A stretch of 64,000 nucleotides of DNA from Candidatus Bathyarchaeota archaeon. Lineage in GTDB: Archaea > Thermoproteota > Bathyarchaeia > Bathyarchaeales > Bathycorpusculaceae. The stretch spans positions 62,001 to 126,000 of the forward strand of contig JAOZHX010000017.1 in NCBI GenBank assembly GCA_026014665.1, written 5' to 3'. The number at the start of each line of letters is the position of its first letter. Within the stretch, counting starts at the first letter, position 1. Below the pieces are notes generated by a model, which ran no database searches, was not told the DNA's origin, and saw only the letters and a program-made list of their open reading frames with translations. A program made the translations under genes and the position numbers. Of the stretch, positions 52,723-61,560 are shown one piece after another.

Positions 52723-53546
52723 GATTGTTCAGCCTTGATTTGCTCTTCAAACTCGTTTAGTTGTTTACCTAACAGCTTAGTGGCTTCTTTGAGCACACGC
52801 TCAGGTGGAAGCACACCAGTCGATTCGATGTTTAGGATGAAAGCGTTCTTCTCCCACTCAATCTTTAGTGGTGAAGGTTTCTGAGGACATGCTTCGACAC
52901 AGTCCATGCAGAGGTTACATGCTAACAGATCACGGACATCCACTTTATCATCTTTAACGGTGAGGACTTTTTTGGGGCAGATATCAGCGCATTTGGAGCA
53001 TCCTTCACATTTCTCTGCGGGAGGGGTGATTTTGGGGTAGTACTTGTATGCGCACATTGAGACTGGTTGCCATTTGGCATGGTTTTTGCCTCTGCCGAGA
53101 CGTGCGTAAGCTTCCAGTTTGAGTTTCTGGTTTTTTGCCAGTTTGATGATTGGAACCTTATCGGAGACTGGGACAATCTCTGGGTTTTCAGATATTATTT
53201 CGCCTGAATAGACGGTTCGAGTGCCTTCTTTGGCTTCTGCATCCAAAGTGAGGGTGACTCTGCATTGGGGGCATCCGAATTCGCTTTGGCATTCGCATTC
53301 TTCAGGGAGGTTATAGGCATCTAGATCTGTCTTGAGTGGGGTTAGCCCCAACCTGTGGGCTATGATTTCGTCTTGCAAAATAGAACTGTTTTCTATCATA
53401 ACGACTTCTTCAATTGCCATACAGGGAACTTCAGCAAGCGCTAAACGCCTCAGAGCGTTCATTAAGGGAACATCCGCATCTCGAACTATTATGCGGAGGT
53501 TAGTATCGTTTTTTTCCAAGATCTCTATCTTCACTTGCTGGAACAC
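52719..53546 (-). CDS. rpoD: RNA polymerase subunit D (Rpo3) with two 4Fe-4S motifs
   Basis: A 275-residue alpha-like subunit that starts polymerase assembly by pairing with RpoL. The core VPLMNALRRLALAEVPCMAIEE and HRLGLTPLKTDLDAY is conserved. The inserted domain has two full ferredoxin motifs, CEGCSKCADICPKK and CNLCMDCVEACPQK, so two clusters may be bound, whereas many archaeal RpoD have one or none. The dimerisation half ends with FILNIESTGVLPPERVL. Also CECQSEFGCPQC adds a possible zinc knuckle. Starts GTG. Confidence 0.96.
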   Translation of the reverse strand: MFQQVKIEILEKNDTNLRIIVRDADVPLMNALRRLALAEVPCMAIEEVVMIENSSILQDEIIAHRLGLTPLKTDLDAYNLPEECECQSEFGCPQCRVTLTLDAEAKEGTRTVYSGEIISENPEIVPVSDKVPIIKLAKNQKLKLEAYARLGRGKNHAKWQPVSMCAYKYYPKITPPAEKCEGCSKCADICPKKVLTVKDDKVDVRDLLACNLCMDCVEACPQKPSPLKIEWEKNAFILNIESTGVLPPERVLKEATKLLGKQLNEFEEQIKAEQS

Positions 53547-53635
53547 TCCAATAAGGTTACCATAATGGCTTTTGCGGTCAATACGATATTTCGGTGCATT
53601 ATTTGTATTTTTCTGTTAATAAAGGAAAGATGAGC

Positions 53636-54043
53636 TTAGACTCTTCTTCCTCTTCTGCCGCCTGGTCGTCTTGTTCCATCGTGCGGAATCGGTGTGACTT
53701 CTTCGATGCGTTCGATGCGGAAGCCGAATCTAGCGAGTGCACGGATGGCTGCTTGAGCACCCGGTCCAGGTGTTCTGGGACCACTGCCGCCTGGTGCGCG
53801 GACTTTGATGTGGATGGCGGTTATGCCTTTGTCTCGGGCGATTTCTGCTGCTCCGGTTGCTGCTCTCATGGCTGCGTATGGTGAGGATTCCATGCGGTCG
53901 GCTTTTACGAACATGCCGCCGGTGGTGCGTGCGATTGTTTCTGCGCCGCTTATGTCAGTTATGTGGATAAGCGTGTTGTTGTAGGAGCTGAAAATGTGGA
54001 CGACTGCCCATTTCTCGTTGCGTTTGCTGTTTATGTTGCTCAA
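53636..54043 (-). CDS. rps11: Ribosomal protein uS11
   Basis: A 135-residue S11 with [59 protein letters not shown] and the basic C-terminus [16 protein letters not shown]. Starts by overlapping the rps4 stop (ATGA). About 90 bp separates it from rpoD. Confidence 0.98.
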   Translation of the reverse strand: MSNINSKRNEKWAVVHIFSSYNNTLIHITDISGAETIARTTGGMFVKADRMESSPYAAMRAATGAAEIARDKGITAIHIKVRAPGGSGPRTPGPGAQAAIRALARFGFRIERIEEVTPIPHDGTRRPGGRRGRRV

Positions 54044-54624
54044 AACCTGCCGCCTCCGCCTCTGCGTCCTCTGCCGGGTTGCCTAATTTCTGGTTGTTTT
54101 GCCACTACACTTAATCCCTGACGCAGGGGGTGTTCTTGTTTTGCAATGGCACTTTGGGATGAATAAGCGATTTTTGGCTCTTCATCCTTAGAGACTATGT
54201 AGCCGGGGATGGTGACTCGGCGGTTGTCGATGGTTATGTGCCCATGTGTGATGAGTTGGCGTGCTTGGAAGCTTGTTCGTGCCAAACCTTTGCGGAAGAC
54301 TATTGTTTGTAGTCTGCGCTCCAAAATGTCTTCTATGGTTAAGTCAAGAACGTTATCGAGTACTGCGGTTTCCTGCAGGACGCCTTTCTTTTTGAGCTGG
54401 GCAAGAAGTTCGTTTTCCATTTTGGCTCGTTCTTCAACGGGTTTGCTGATTAGTGAACGAGCGATGCCTCTGGTTTTGGATAGAGTGGTTTTGTGGCGCC
54501 AGAGTTCGTGTTTATTTCGTAAGCCGTATTGGCCAAGAAGTTTAAGTTCTTCTTGAAGGATATCCTTGCGCCATCGGAAACGGGGAGTGTCAAACTTTTT
54601 GCGTTGTTTCTTAGGATCTCCCAT
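54040..54624 (-). CDS. rps4: Ribosomal protein uS4
   Basis: A 194-residue archaeal S4: [20 protein letters not shown] at the start, [20 protein letters not shown] and the S4 RNA-binding domain [24 protein letters not shown] (quoted in part). The C-terminus is Gly/Arg-rich ([12 protein letters not shown]). Co-transcribed with rps13 and rps11. Confidence 0.98.
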   Translation of the reverse strand: MGDPKKQRKKFDTPRFRWRKDILQEELKLLGQYGLRNKHELWRHKTTLSKTRGIARSLISKPVEERAKMENELLAQLKKKGVLQETAVLDNVLDLTIEDILERRLQTIVFRKGLARTSFQARQLITHGHITIDNRRVTIPGYIVSKDEEPKIAYSSQSAIAKQEHPLRQGLSVVAKQPEIRQPGRGRRGGGGRF

Positions 54625-54626
54625 GC

Positions 54627-55112
54627 TTATTTGCCTCCTTCAGCAGGTGCGCCTGGCTTTTGTACAAGAGCCTTCTTTTTGACACCCAACGCTTTTCCTG
54701 CGCGTCCAGTTGTTTTGGTTCGTTGACCACGAACCTTGAGGCTGTACGCATGGCGGTATCCTCTCCATGACCTGATTTCTTTGGCTCCGTCTATGTCGGT
54801 TTTGATTTTGTATGCGAGGTCTGCGCTTAGAAGGTGCATATCTTTTCCAGTCTCGCTGTCTTTTCGACGGTTAAACATCCAGCTTGGGATGTTGTATTTT
54901 GCTGGGTCACGGATGACGTCTTCAATTTTGGATACGTCAGAATCTGAAAGTAAGCCTACTCGAAGGTCAGGGTTTACTCCTACCTTTCTGAGAATGGCAT
55001 TCGATAGGCTAAAGCTGACGCCTTTGATTTGCTTTAAAGCATAAGATGCCTTAAGGGTACCTTGGACGTCTGTACCCATGATACGAACAATGTAGCGATA
55101 TTCCTGTGACAT
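54627..55112 (-). CDS. rps13: Ribosomal protein uS13
   Basis: A 161-residue S13: [40 protein letters not shown], and the tRNA-contacting tail [20 protein letters not shown]. First gene of the operon rps13-rps4-rps11-rpoD-rpl18e-rpl13-rps9-rpoN. Its promoter should be in the 327 bp upstream. Confidence 0.98.
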   Translation of the reverse strand: MSQEYRYIVRIMGTDVQGTLKASYALKQIKGVSFSLSNAILRKVGVNPDLRVGLLSDSDVSKIEDVIRDPAKYNIPSWMFNRRKDSETGKDMHLLSADLAYKIKTDIDGAKEIRSWRGYRHAYSLKVRGQRTKTTGRAGKALGVKKKALVQKPGAPAEGGK

Positions 55113-55439
55113 GCTAAGTTTTCATCCGTTTTTTAACTTGAAGCATATACGAAATGAGCCAGTGTTTATTTAAACCTTCCCTATATGTTCCGTCGCAAAT
55201 TTATCGAGGTTTAACGATGTTGTATTCTGCTGTGCCCTTGCTTTTCTGCGGAAGTTGTTGCCGCCGCCTCTTCTTCTCATTAACAACTCAGGTTTGCATT
55301 AAAGTTTCGATTAAGTTTCTATGTTGCCTCTGTGCTGTGGGCTAGTATGCAATCAATCAAACAGTTACAGTGGCGATGGAATCATTACCAGTTTAAAGAT
55401 CGAAAACTAAATAGTCAGCCACCGCCAAACAAAGTAGGC
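55113..55439. other. Divergent intergenic region between rps13 and a SemiSWEET-like gene
   Basis: Holds no supported gene. The ORF 55154-55345 is a chance frame. It should contain the ribosomal operon promoter on the minus strand near 55150-55180 (TATATGC and TTTAAACCTT elements are visible) and the promoter of the SemiSWEET-like gene on the plus strand. Confidence 0.45.
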
Positions 55440-55742
55440 ATGGACATCATAACCATCGTGGGCTTGGTCGCCTCAGTGTTCACGACAATTTCGCTGTCTC
55501 CCCAACTGCTGAAATCTTGGAGAACCAGGTGGAAGCCCTCCAAAGACAACACGGTAGCAATGTTTTCTTTGCTTTTCTGCGTGGGCATTTTTCTTTGGCT
55601 TCTCTACGGTATATGGAAGGCTGATTTGCCTATGATTGTGGCAAACACGCTTGGTTTTCTTCAGGGACTGCTAATCCTAATCATTCAAATTCGCAGGTTA
55701 AGGATAAAACCAGCTTATGTTTTCTCAAAAACTACTGACTGA
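55440..55742 (+). CDS. SemiSWEET/PQ-loop-type small transporter
   Basis: A 100-residue three-helix protein: MDIITIVGLVASVFTTISLS followed by PQLLKSWRTR (the PQ motif ending helix 1), then NTVAMFSLLFCVGIFLWLLYGIW and MIVANTLGFLQGLLILIIQI. That is the SemiSWEET layout, which forms a homodimeric sugar uniporter. ATG 55440 starts the first helix; the ORF track opens 36 codons earlier over sequence with no conserved pattern. Substrate unknown. Confidence 0.85.
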   Translation: MDIITIVGLVASVFTTISLSPQLLKSWRTRWKPSKDNTVAMFSLLFCVGIFLWLLYGIWKADLPMIVANTLGFLQGLLILIIQIRRLRIKPAYVFSKTTD

Positions 55743-55766
55743 TAAGCGGCAACAATTAAATTAGAA

Positions 55767-56754
55767 CTAGGTTGCTGTATAGTTCTGCAGCTTAAGGTAG
55801 GCAGGTCGCGGGGTCAAGTCAGCCTCGACTAACCCGAACCTATACTCACCGGGATTATCCAGCAGTGAATACCAAAACACATGAGACGCTCTGCCCTGGA
55901 AAAAATCCAGCGCATCCGCCAAGCACTGTGCCTGCGCCACTTCACCTGCTTCCTCTAATGGTTTTCCAGTTTCAGTAATCCATAACTCAAGTTTGCCATT
56001 GAATAAACCATTGTAAAACGTCAGCGATGCATCATATTGCCGGTACATAACTGTGGGGTAGGTTTCATTCCATGTGTACGCATGGATGGAGACGGCGTCC
56101 CCAAATCGCCCCACGTTTTTCGGCGCCAGTCGCGATGCAAAATCTTTATCGAGTTCAGCATTTGGGGCTTGCTGGGAGTAGAGGTTTAAACCACCGAAAA
56201 GGAGAATTTTTGCGTTGGGGTCATGCTTGCGTATGATTGGACAGGCAGTTTGCACCATCGAAAAGTAATAATCGACGATTTTGTCGATGTTTTCGTTATA
56301 ATCGGTCTTTGAACTGTTCAACTCTAAACCAAGCAATGGATAGGCTGGGCTTGTTGGGCTCGTTCCAGATTTCCCAAGCATCCACCATATCTGCGTAGTG
56401 TGAAACATAGTAGGTGACGCTTCGGTTCCATTCTTCGAGTGTAAACACGGTTGATTTCCCATACATCCAGCTGTCGAGGATAACAAGGACTGAGAGGTTA
56501 TACGCTTTCGCGCTGTGCAAGGAAGCGTTGAACTCTGTTAGGTTGCTGTTAGCGTCGATGCGTACCCAGCGGGCGCCGCTCTCGTTGATCAGCCTTGCAT
56601 CGTCGGTTGAGAGAGAATGAACGCAGATTCCCACCCAAGTGCCGCTGACCGGGGGTTTGCATACCCAGAGCCAACTGGCAACAAGCACAGCAGCCACGAA
56701 AAACGTGATGGTTATGGAGGCGAATGTTTTGGGATGCTTTTTGAAGGCAGACAT
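55767..56754 (-). pseudogene. Clan GH-A glycoside hydrolase split by a frameshift
   Basis: Two overlapping minus-strand ORFs belong together. The first (56296-56754) has an N-terminal membrane helix, GARWVRIDANSN and the acid/base motif DAWEIWNEPN. The second (55767-56486) continues with DKIVDYYFSMVQTACPIIRK, DAVSIHAYTWNE and the nucleophile motif WITETGKPLEE, then HVFWYSLLDNPGEYRFGLV. The span is 988 bp, one base more than a multiple of three, and the frame change lies near 56300-56345 in a C-rich part. Intact, it would be a ~329-residue secreted or anchored GH39/GH5-like beta-glycosidase. Recent damage or a sequencing error. Confidence 0.8.
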
Positions 56755-56873
56755 GATTATACAAGGCTAAGTAGCAATTATTGCGGATTTATGTTTTCCT
56801 TAAAACACGCTACCTTCTGTGAAGCATTGAAAAAATAAAAGAGGGAGGTTGGTTTTGGTTGTGGCTGCTTGCT

Positions 56874-59573
56874 TTATGGGCGTTTTCTTGTCAGCAGTAT
56901 CGTTACCACACTCATTATGGCAACGAATATGAACAAGCCTACGATGGCTGGGATGAAGTATGTTTCAACCATAGAAGTTGGCTGTGGTGTTGTTGGAGCC
57001 TGAGTCACTTTGGGGACGTCTGCTACTGTGATGTATGTGGAAGCGGTTGATGGACCATAGGCATTGGATCCTGCGAAGGTTGCGAGGATCTGGTAGGTGC
57101 CTGGAATGTCAGGGGTGAACGGAATGCCATAGTTGCCGTTGATGTCCGAGGTGACTGTGCCGATGTCAAAGTAGTTGCCGTTGGGGTCGATTGTGGCTAA
57201 GTGAACTGGAACGCCTTTTGCATCTGCTGGATAGCTTTGCTGCATGAAGAGGTACTCCATCCATCTCGCCATGTCTGCATCGGAAATTGCTGGTGTGCCT
57301 TTTAGAGTGAATTGGAAGGCGTCGTTGCCGGTGGCGGTGCGTCTGCCTGTTTCAGTCTGGTCGGTGACTGTGCCAACAATGGTTACAGGAGAATTCACAA
57401 CTGCACCAGATAGGGGTCCTGAGACTGTGGTTGCACTTGGACCTTTGCCGAAAGCATAGATTTCGTTGTCGAAGTAGTTGAGTCCGACGAGGATGCCGTC
57501 TGAGAGTGCCATGTTGCTTGGGTCAACTGGTCCCATGTTGTTTCCCCAGAATAGTACTGACCAAACTTCGGTGCCATCAGTTGCGTTGATGCAACGCAGG
57601 TTCGGGCCACGCCATAGGGGTTGTGTTGGAGAGTGTTCGGAGGCTCCTGTGTAGATTAACCCGTTTCCGTCAGCTATGGCTGCAATGCCCATTGGGTAGT
57701 TGCCGTAGGGAGATTCAAATCCAATGCCTTTTGCAGTGTAATTCCATATTGATTCGCCGGTTGTTAGGTTATATGCCATCAATACTCCGCCGTATCCTTG
57801 GTCTAGGAATAACATGCCTTTGTAGCTATCAAGTCGACTGTTGTAGTACTCGAATTGCGGCAAGGGACCGGCTTGCCATTTTAGTTTTCCAGTTGTCAAG
57901 TCATAGGCATAGTACATGAGAGTCTTTGAGCCGCCTTGCATGAGGACGTTTCCGCAGATGAATGTGTTTTGATCTGGGAATACTTCGATTAGGGTGTTCG
58001 ATGCGTTTGCTGAGGTTGGCAGATATACCTGTGAGAAGTAGGTACGCCAAAGTTCTTTGCCCAAAGTTGAGTCTGGCTTTAGACTAACACCAATGAGCAT
58101 ACCTTGGACGTCGCCTCGCTCATCGTTTCTTCCAGCAGTTCCAATTATCATGTATTCGCTTTCACGTATGGCTCGAATTGTGCCTGTTTCGTTGAGAATT
58201 GGATTACGAGGATTGTAAGGCGATGGTATTGAAACGTTTACTGAGAAGCCTTTGCTTCCATCGTGAACATAGATTCCTCCGAGGAGGGTGCCTCTACCAC
58301 CTGTGGCGGGTCTCCATTGCCAATAGTTGGTTCCGGAGTCGCCCAGTAGCAGAGATGGTATCGCTGAGCTATTCCAAATAGTTAAGTGGTAGTCAGGGTT
58401 TGTTGTGTTTCCATAGTTGACGAGGTTGTAGTAGCAGATGCTTCCGTCTTTGCCGTAGACTTGGGTGCCTGTTGCAGATACGTTGGCTATCTGGTATACT
58501 GTTTGACCAGTCATTGGGTCAATTGCCGTCCAGACTGTGCCGTTTACGCCGCCTGGATTAGCTACGGTTTGACCAGAAGTTCTCCAAAGGTATGCGAAGC
58601 CTCCGTGCTGGTTAGGAGATTCATAGTTATAGATTTGTCCAAATGCTGGCTTAGTGTTGTTTGTTTCGTACAATGTTTGACCGGTGTACAGGTCAACGAC
58701 GACGTAACCCCCTGTGGTGTGAGGCGTTACGCGTGGAGCATAGTAGATTTTTCCCTGCAAGATTATGTTGCCACTCCAGCCAAGACCTTGGTAGTGAGCA
58801 GTTTGGTAGCCGATACTTTCGTAATTGGCATCCATGAGTCCACCCATATAGTACGGTTTTGTCCATAGTATGTGAGCGCTTGTTGGACCATAACAACTTA
58901 CCAATTGCTGAGGGACGCCGCCGTAAGTGCCTTGTGGCCGCAGGAAGGGTGTGTTTATACTTGCACCACCTCCACCGCTAGGACCAGCAAGCCAGTTTCC
59001 GGCTAGTACGTACCAGTCTCTGTTTGCACTGTTAATTGGACGAGTCCAATAACTGTTCGGCAGAGGCGTCTCAACCCAAGGTTGTATTGGTTCGTCTTGT
59101 ACTGTGAAGCTGTCTGTGGCGCTGACTGCAGCAAGATAGTGTGCTTGGTTAGCGGTGGTGTTTTTCCATGTGTCGGGGAATTTAGCCTGAATGGTGTATG
59201 TACCGACGGTCTCAGGAGTGTACTGGATATAGTTGGCTCCGACTGGGTCACTGTATGGCATGTCAAGTAGCACTGATTCGCCATTGGGCTTTGTCAGATT
59301 AATTTGCATACCATACCAGCCAGCTCTACCAGTTGGACTGGCAACTGTACCTGCTGTTTCACCAATGTCGGGAGGTATGTCAGCTGTCCAAGCGACAAGT
59401 AAAATCGTTTGGCCGACACCGACGACTTTCGGGCTAGCGGAAACGTAGATATAGGAGTTATAAGTGCTGACGGCAGCATCGACTGCTGTGAAGGCAAATA
59501 GCATAGTGACAAGGCTTAGTAGCATGATTATCGCAAGCAAAGATGCTTTAGTCTTACTTTTTGTTGGTTTCAT
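56874..59573 (-). CDS. Large secreted PQQ-like beta-propeller surface protein
   Basis: An 899-residue protein with signal peptide (SLLAIIMLLSLVTMLFAFTA), an N-terminal Ig-like or cohesin-like part (ASPKVVGVGQTILLVAWTAD), a long beta-propeller with PQQ-type strands (YVVVDLYTGQTLYETNN, YAYDLTTGKLKWQAGPL, LMAYNLTTGESIWNYTA, RCINATDGTEVWSVLFW), an Ig-like domain (SGPLSGAVVNSPVTIVGTV) and a C-terminal membrane helix YFIPAIVGLFIFVAIMSVV ending TRKRP. It is likely an abundant envelope protein or sugar/cofactor-binding surface protein; the many aromatic Trp and Asn-X-Ser/Thr sites suggest glycosylation. An A/T-rich upstream zone may drive strong expression. Confidence 0.85.
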   Translation of the reverse strand: MKPTKSKTKASLLAIIMLLSLVTMLFAFTAVDAAVSTYNSYIYVSASPKVVGVGQTILLVAWTADIPPDIGETAGTVASPTGRAGWYGMQINLTKPNGESVLLDMPYSDPVGANYIQYTPETVGTYTIQAKFPDTWKNTTANQAHYLAAVSATDSFTVQDEPIQPWVETPLPNSYWTRPINSANRDWYVLAGNWLAGPSGGGGASINTPFLRPQGTYGGVPQQLVSCYGPTSAHILWTKPYYMGGLMDANYESIGYQTAHYQGLGWSGNIILQGKIYYAPRVTPHTTGGYVVVDLYTGQTLYETNNTKPAFGQIYNYESPNQHGGFAYLWRTSGQTVANPGGVNGTVWTAIDPMTGQTVYQIANVSATGTQVYGKDGSICYYNLVNYGNTTNPDYHLTIWNSSAIPSLLLGDSGTNYWQWRPATGGRGTLLGGIYVHDGSKGFSVNVSIPSPYNPRNPILNETGTIRAIRESEYMIIGTAGRNDERGDVQGMLIGVSLKPDSTLGKELWRTYFSQVYLPTSANASNTLIEVFPDQNTFICGNVLMQGGSKTLMYYAYDLTTGKLKWQAGPLPQFEYYNSRLDSYKGMLFLDQGYGGVLMAYNLTTGESIWNYTAKGIGFESPYGNYPMGIAAIADGNGLIYTGASEHSPTQPLWRGPNLRCINATDGTEVWSVLFWGNNMGPVDPSNMALSDGILVGLNYFDNEIYAFGKGPSATTVSGPLSGAVVNSPVTIVGTVTDQTETGRRTATGNDAFQFTLKGTPAISDADMARWMEYLFMQQSYPADAKGVPVHLATIDPNGNYFDIGTVTSDINGNYGIPFTPDIPGTYQILATFAGSNAYGPSTASTYITVADVPKVTQAPTTPQPTSMVETYFIPAIVGLFIFVAIMSVVTILLTRKRP

Positions 59574-59876
59574 GTTTTCTCTTCCTTTCTTTTTAAAAAA
59601 ACAATCTTAGCGATTGCTTTCCGATGCTATGTACCTACCGCTTATTTAAAATTTTGCAAGGAATCCCCGAAAAATAACAGAAAAATTGAATATGTAAAAA
59701 ATCAACGATTGTTTTACATAAAAGGTGTCAATCGGACTTCCGACCACCAAAATTATACGAATACCGACAAACAAACAACCTAACGAATATTTACGTGATG
59801 TATAGTAAATCGAAATTTGCAGTGTAAGTTGGTAAAATTATACCCAAAATGTGCCCGCACTCATACTACCCAGCGG
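59574..59876. other. A+T-rich intergenic region before the surface-protein gene
   Basis: No gene seen. It holds the upstream region of the large surface-protein gene, with a purine-rich AAAGGAAGAGAAAAC directly before the start on the minus strand and several T/A-rich blocks further out. Repeat copy C follows it. Confidence 0.45.
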
Positions 59877-60071
59877 TTTGTGTGAAAAAAACAAACGATA
59901 CATGCCTCCACATACACATGGTGACAAGTTCAACATAGAATCATATACCGCATGTGGCAAAAGAAGCCTACACCACACTACAGCACAACGCGGAAAACAA
60001 CCCAAACAAAAAAGGCAACCGCCCTCACAAACAATCTTGTGAGGCCAAAGAATCGGCTCACCCACATAAAG
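59877..60071 (+). repeat. Dispersed intergenic repeat, copy C
   Basis: Same orientation as copy A. Shared with B: AAAAAACAAACGATACATGC, then TCCACAT, AACATAGAA, GCATGTGGCAAAAGA and ACAATCTTGTG. It spans 174 bp from the ATACATGC block to the end block, against 175 in A and B. The minus strand ends GTTTGTTTTTTTC and carries a TGTGGTG/TGCCACA hairpin with one wobble pair. It lies 26 bp beyond the stop of pcc1, on the 3' side of the exosome superoperon, so read-through transcripts would include it in the G/U-rich sense. Confidence 0.75.
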
Positions 60072-60097
60072 TTTTTGAACCAAAGTATTACAGGACA

Positions 60098-60355
60098 CTA
60101 TACCTCTCTAAGCGCATCTATGACGTTAATCGTGGAGTTTATCCAGCGCAAATAAGCGTTAAGCGTTGCCCTAAGCGCCACTGTGTCTTCCGCCTCTACC
60201 GACAGAAAGAGATAGCAACCTTCCACGTCAAGTTTCACGTTGGCACGGCGAGTTGCTGGCGTCTTCGCTTCAGGTGTTAACGCCGCTATTAGTGTGGTGA
60301 GCTGTTTTTCTGAATCGAACTTTAAGCGTACGGCGGCTTTGGCACTGGTGGACAT
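60098..60355 (-). CDS. pcc1: KEOPS subunit Pcc1
   Basis: An 85-residue protein with the typical Pcc1 shape: AAVRLKFDSEKQLTTLIAAL, NVKLDVEGCYLFLSVEAED and the helix TLNAYLRWINSTINVIDAL. It forms the dimeric core of KEOPS and holds Kae1. Position downstream of rpl37ae and the exosome genes is the usual archaeal one. A paralogue is at 39463. Confidence 0.92.
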   Translation of the reverse strand: MSTSAKAAVRLKFDSEKQLTTLIAALTPEAKTPATRRANVKLDVEGCYLFLSVEAEDTVALRATLNAYLRWINSTINVIDALREV

Positions 60356-60426
60356 TTAGCGTTCCTAACTCTAAGTAGCTGTTTAGGGTAATAAACAAAA
60401 AAGGGCTTAAAATGGAGGAGGAAGGG

Positions 60427-60762
60427 TTACTCGGTTTCTTCTTCAGTTGCCGATTCAATGGTTGCAGCTTCAGCTTTTGCCGCTTGCTTTTCAACTTCTT
60501 CCGCAGGCATACCTTTGGCTGCTCGTTTGGCTACGACCCCGAGTTTAGTTATTGGAGTATAGGCACCACCGGCAAAGGTAAAGTTGCATTTGCTGCAAAC
60601 CCACACGCCAACGCTTTTGCGATGCACGCGGACAAATCCGCATTGGGGGCATCGGTGGGGTTTTTTGAGTTCGGTTATGACTTTGACGTAGCGTTTTCTA
60701 ACTGTTGCACCGTAACGGGTTCCTAAGCCTCTTGTTGCACCAACTTTCTTTGTCTTTGGCAA
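60427..60762 (-). CDS. rpl37ae: Ribosomal protein eL43 (L37Ae)
   Basis: A 111-residue zinc-binding large-subunit protein: KKVGATRGLGTRYGATVRKR, then the zinc knuckles RCPQCGFVRVHRKSVGVWVC and SKCNFTFAGGAYTP. The acidic Glu/Ala-rich end (EEVEKQAAKAEAATIESATE) is longer than usual. Many archaea have rpoP between this gene and pcc1; here the gap is only 71 bp. Confidence 0.96.
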   Translation of the reverse strand: MPKTKKVGATRGLGTRYGATVRKRYVKVITELKKPHRCPQCGFVRVHRKSVGVWVCSKCNFTFAGGAYTPITKLGVVAKRAAKGMPAEEVEKQAAKAEAATIESATEEETE

Positions 60763-60768
60763 CTACAT

Positions 60769-61560
60769 TCACCAGTTGAGTTTCTTGCGCAGATCAGCTG
60801 CTTTGTCCAGAGCAATCTTTGTCGCTTCTAAAATCTGTTGTGGTGTAAAATAGCTTGAGCCGCCCTTCTGGATGGCGCAGATGTTACCGTCTTCATTTGT
60901 GGCAATGGATATCCGTGAATCCATGACTTGTTCCTCTTCGAACCAGGGGTCAACGAGCAAACGATTATTGATTTTAGCCATTGTAACGGTTATGGGGTGA
61001 CTCTTCATAGGTAACGGAGTGTAACCTTGCTTAATTTTTATCTCGCCATCTTTGATTTCATAGTTCGGCATTTTGGTGTTCATGAGCGCAGCGATTGAGG
61101 CGATTGCTGAAGCATCAATCAGGTTGCCATCGTGGTTTAGAACGTAAACGTCAACGAAGACAACGAAGACTTTTTTGCCTGGTTCAATGCAGAGCTTCTC
61201 AGTATCAATAGCGTGCGATTCTCTTATTCCTCTGTCGACAACGCGGGCAAGTTCGATGCTGTTTTCATCCGGTGGACCAGGTTCAAAGCTTGGAGATGCA
61301 AGAGGTACCAGCTCTGCATTCACCGTCATGACGCCTTCGTTTGGGGTGTCGGGGAAGGGTTCGCCTGTTTCAACTTTCACGCCGACAAGCACTTCAGTTT
61401 TGCCGAGAAGAACACGGGCTGAGCCTTCTGCGCGTTCAATTAGGCCTTGCTCAATCTTTATCGGTCGATAATCGGTTAAACCTCGTTCATCTAGGCGTTT
61501 ACCTTTCTCGATAAGTTGCTCAATTTGCTTTAGACGGACTTTGGTTACGAGTGACGACAT
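60769..61560 (-). CDS. rrp42: Exosome subunit Rrp42
   Basis: A 263-residue RNase PH-fold protein that forms the hexameric exosome ring with Rrp41. Motifs include KRLDERGLTDYRPIKIEQG, GSARVLLGKTEVLVGVKVET, ELARVVDRGIRESHAIDTEK and VDVYVLNHDGNLIDASAIA. It lacks the catalytic residues of Rrp41 but helps bind RNA. It abuts rrp41, whose stop shares a base with its start. Confidence 0.96.
   Translation of the reverse strand: MSSLVTKVRLKQIEQLIEKGKRLDERGLTDYRPIKIEQGLIERAEGSARVLLGKTEVLVGVKVETGEPFPDTPNEGVMTVNAELVPLASPSFEPGPPDENSIELARVVDRGIRESHAIDTEKLCIEPGKKVFVVFVDVYVLNHDGNLIDASAIASIAALMNTKMPNYEIKDGEIKIKQGYTPLPMKSHPITVTMAKINNRLLVDPWFEEEQVMDSRISIATNEDGNICAIQKGGSSYFTPQQILEATKIALDKAADLRKKLNW

Noticed and set aside
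59838-60280. ORFs over repeat copy C
   Set aside because: Same reason; the long one also runs antisense to pcc1.
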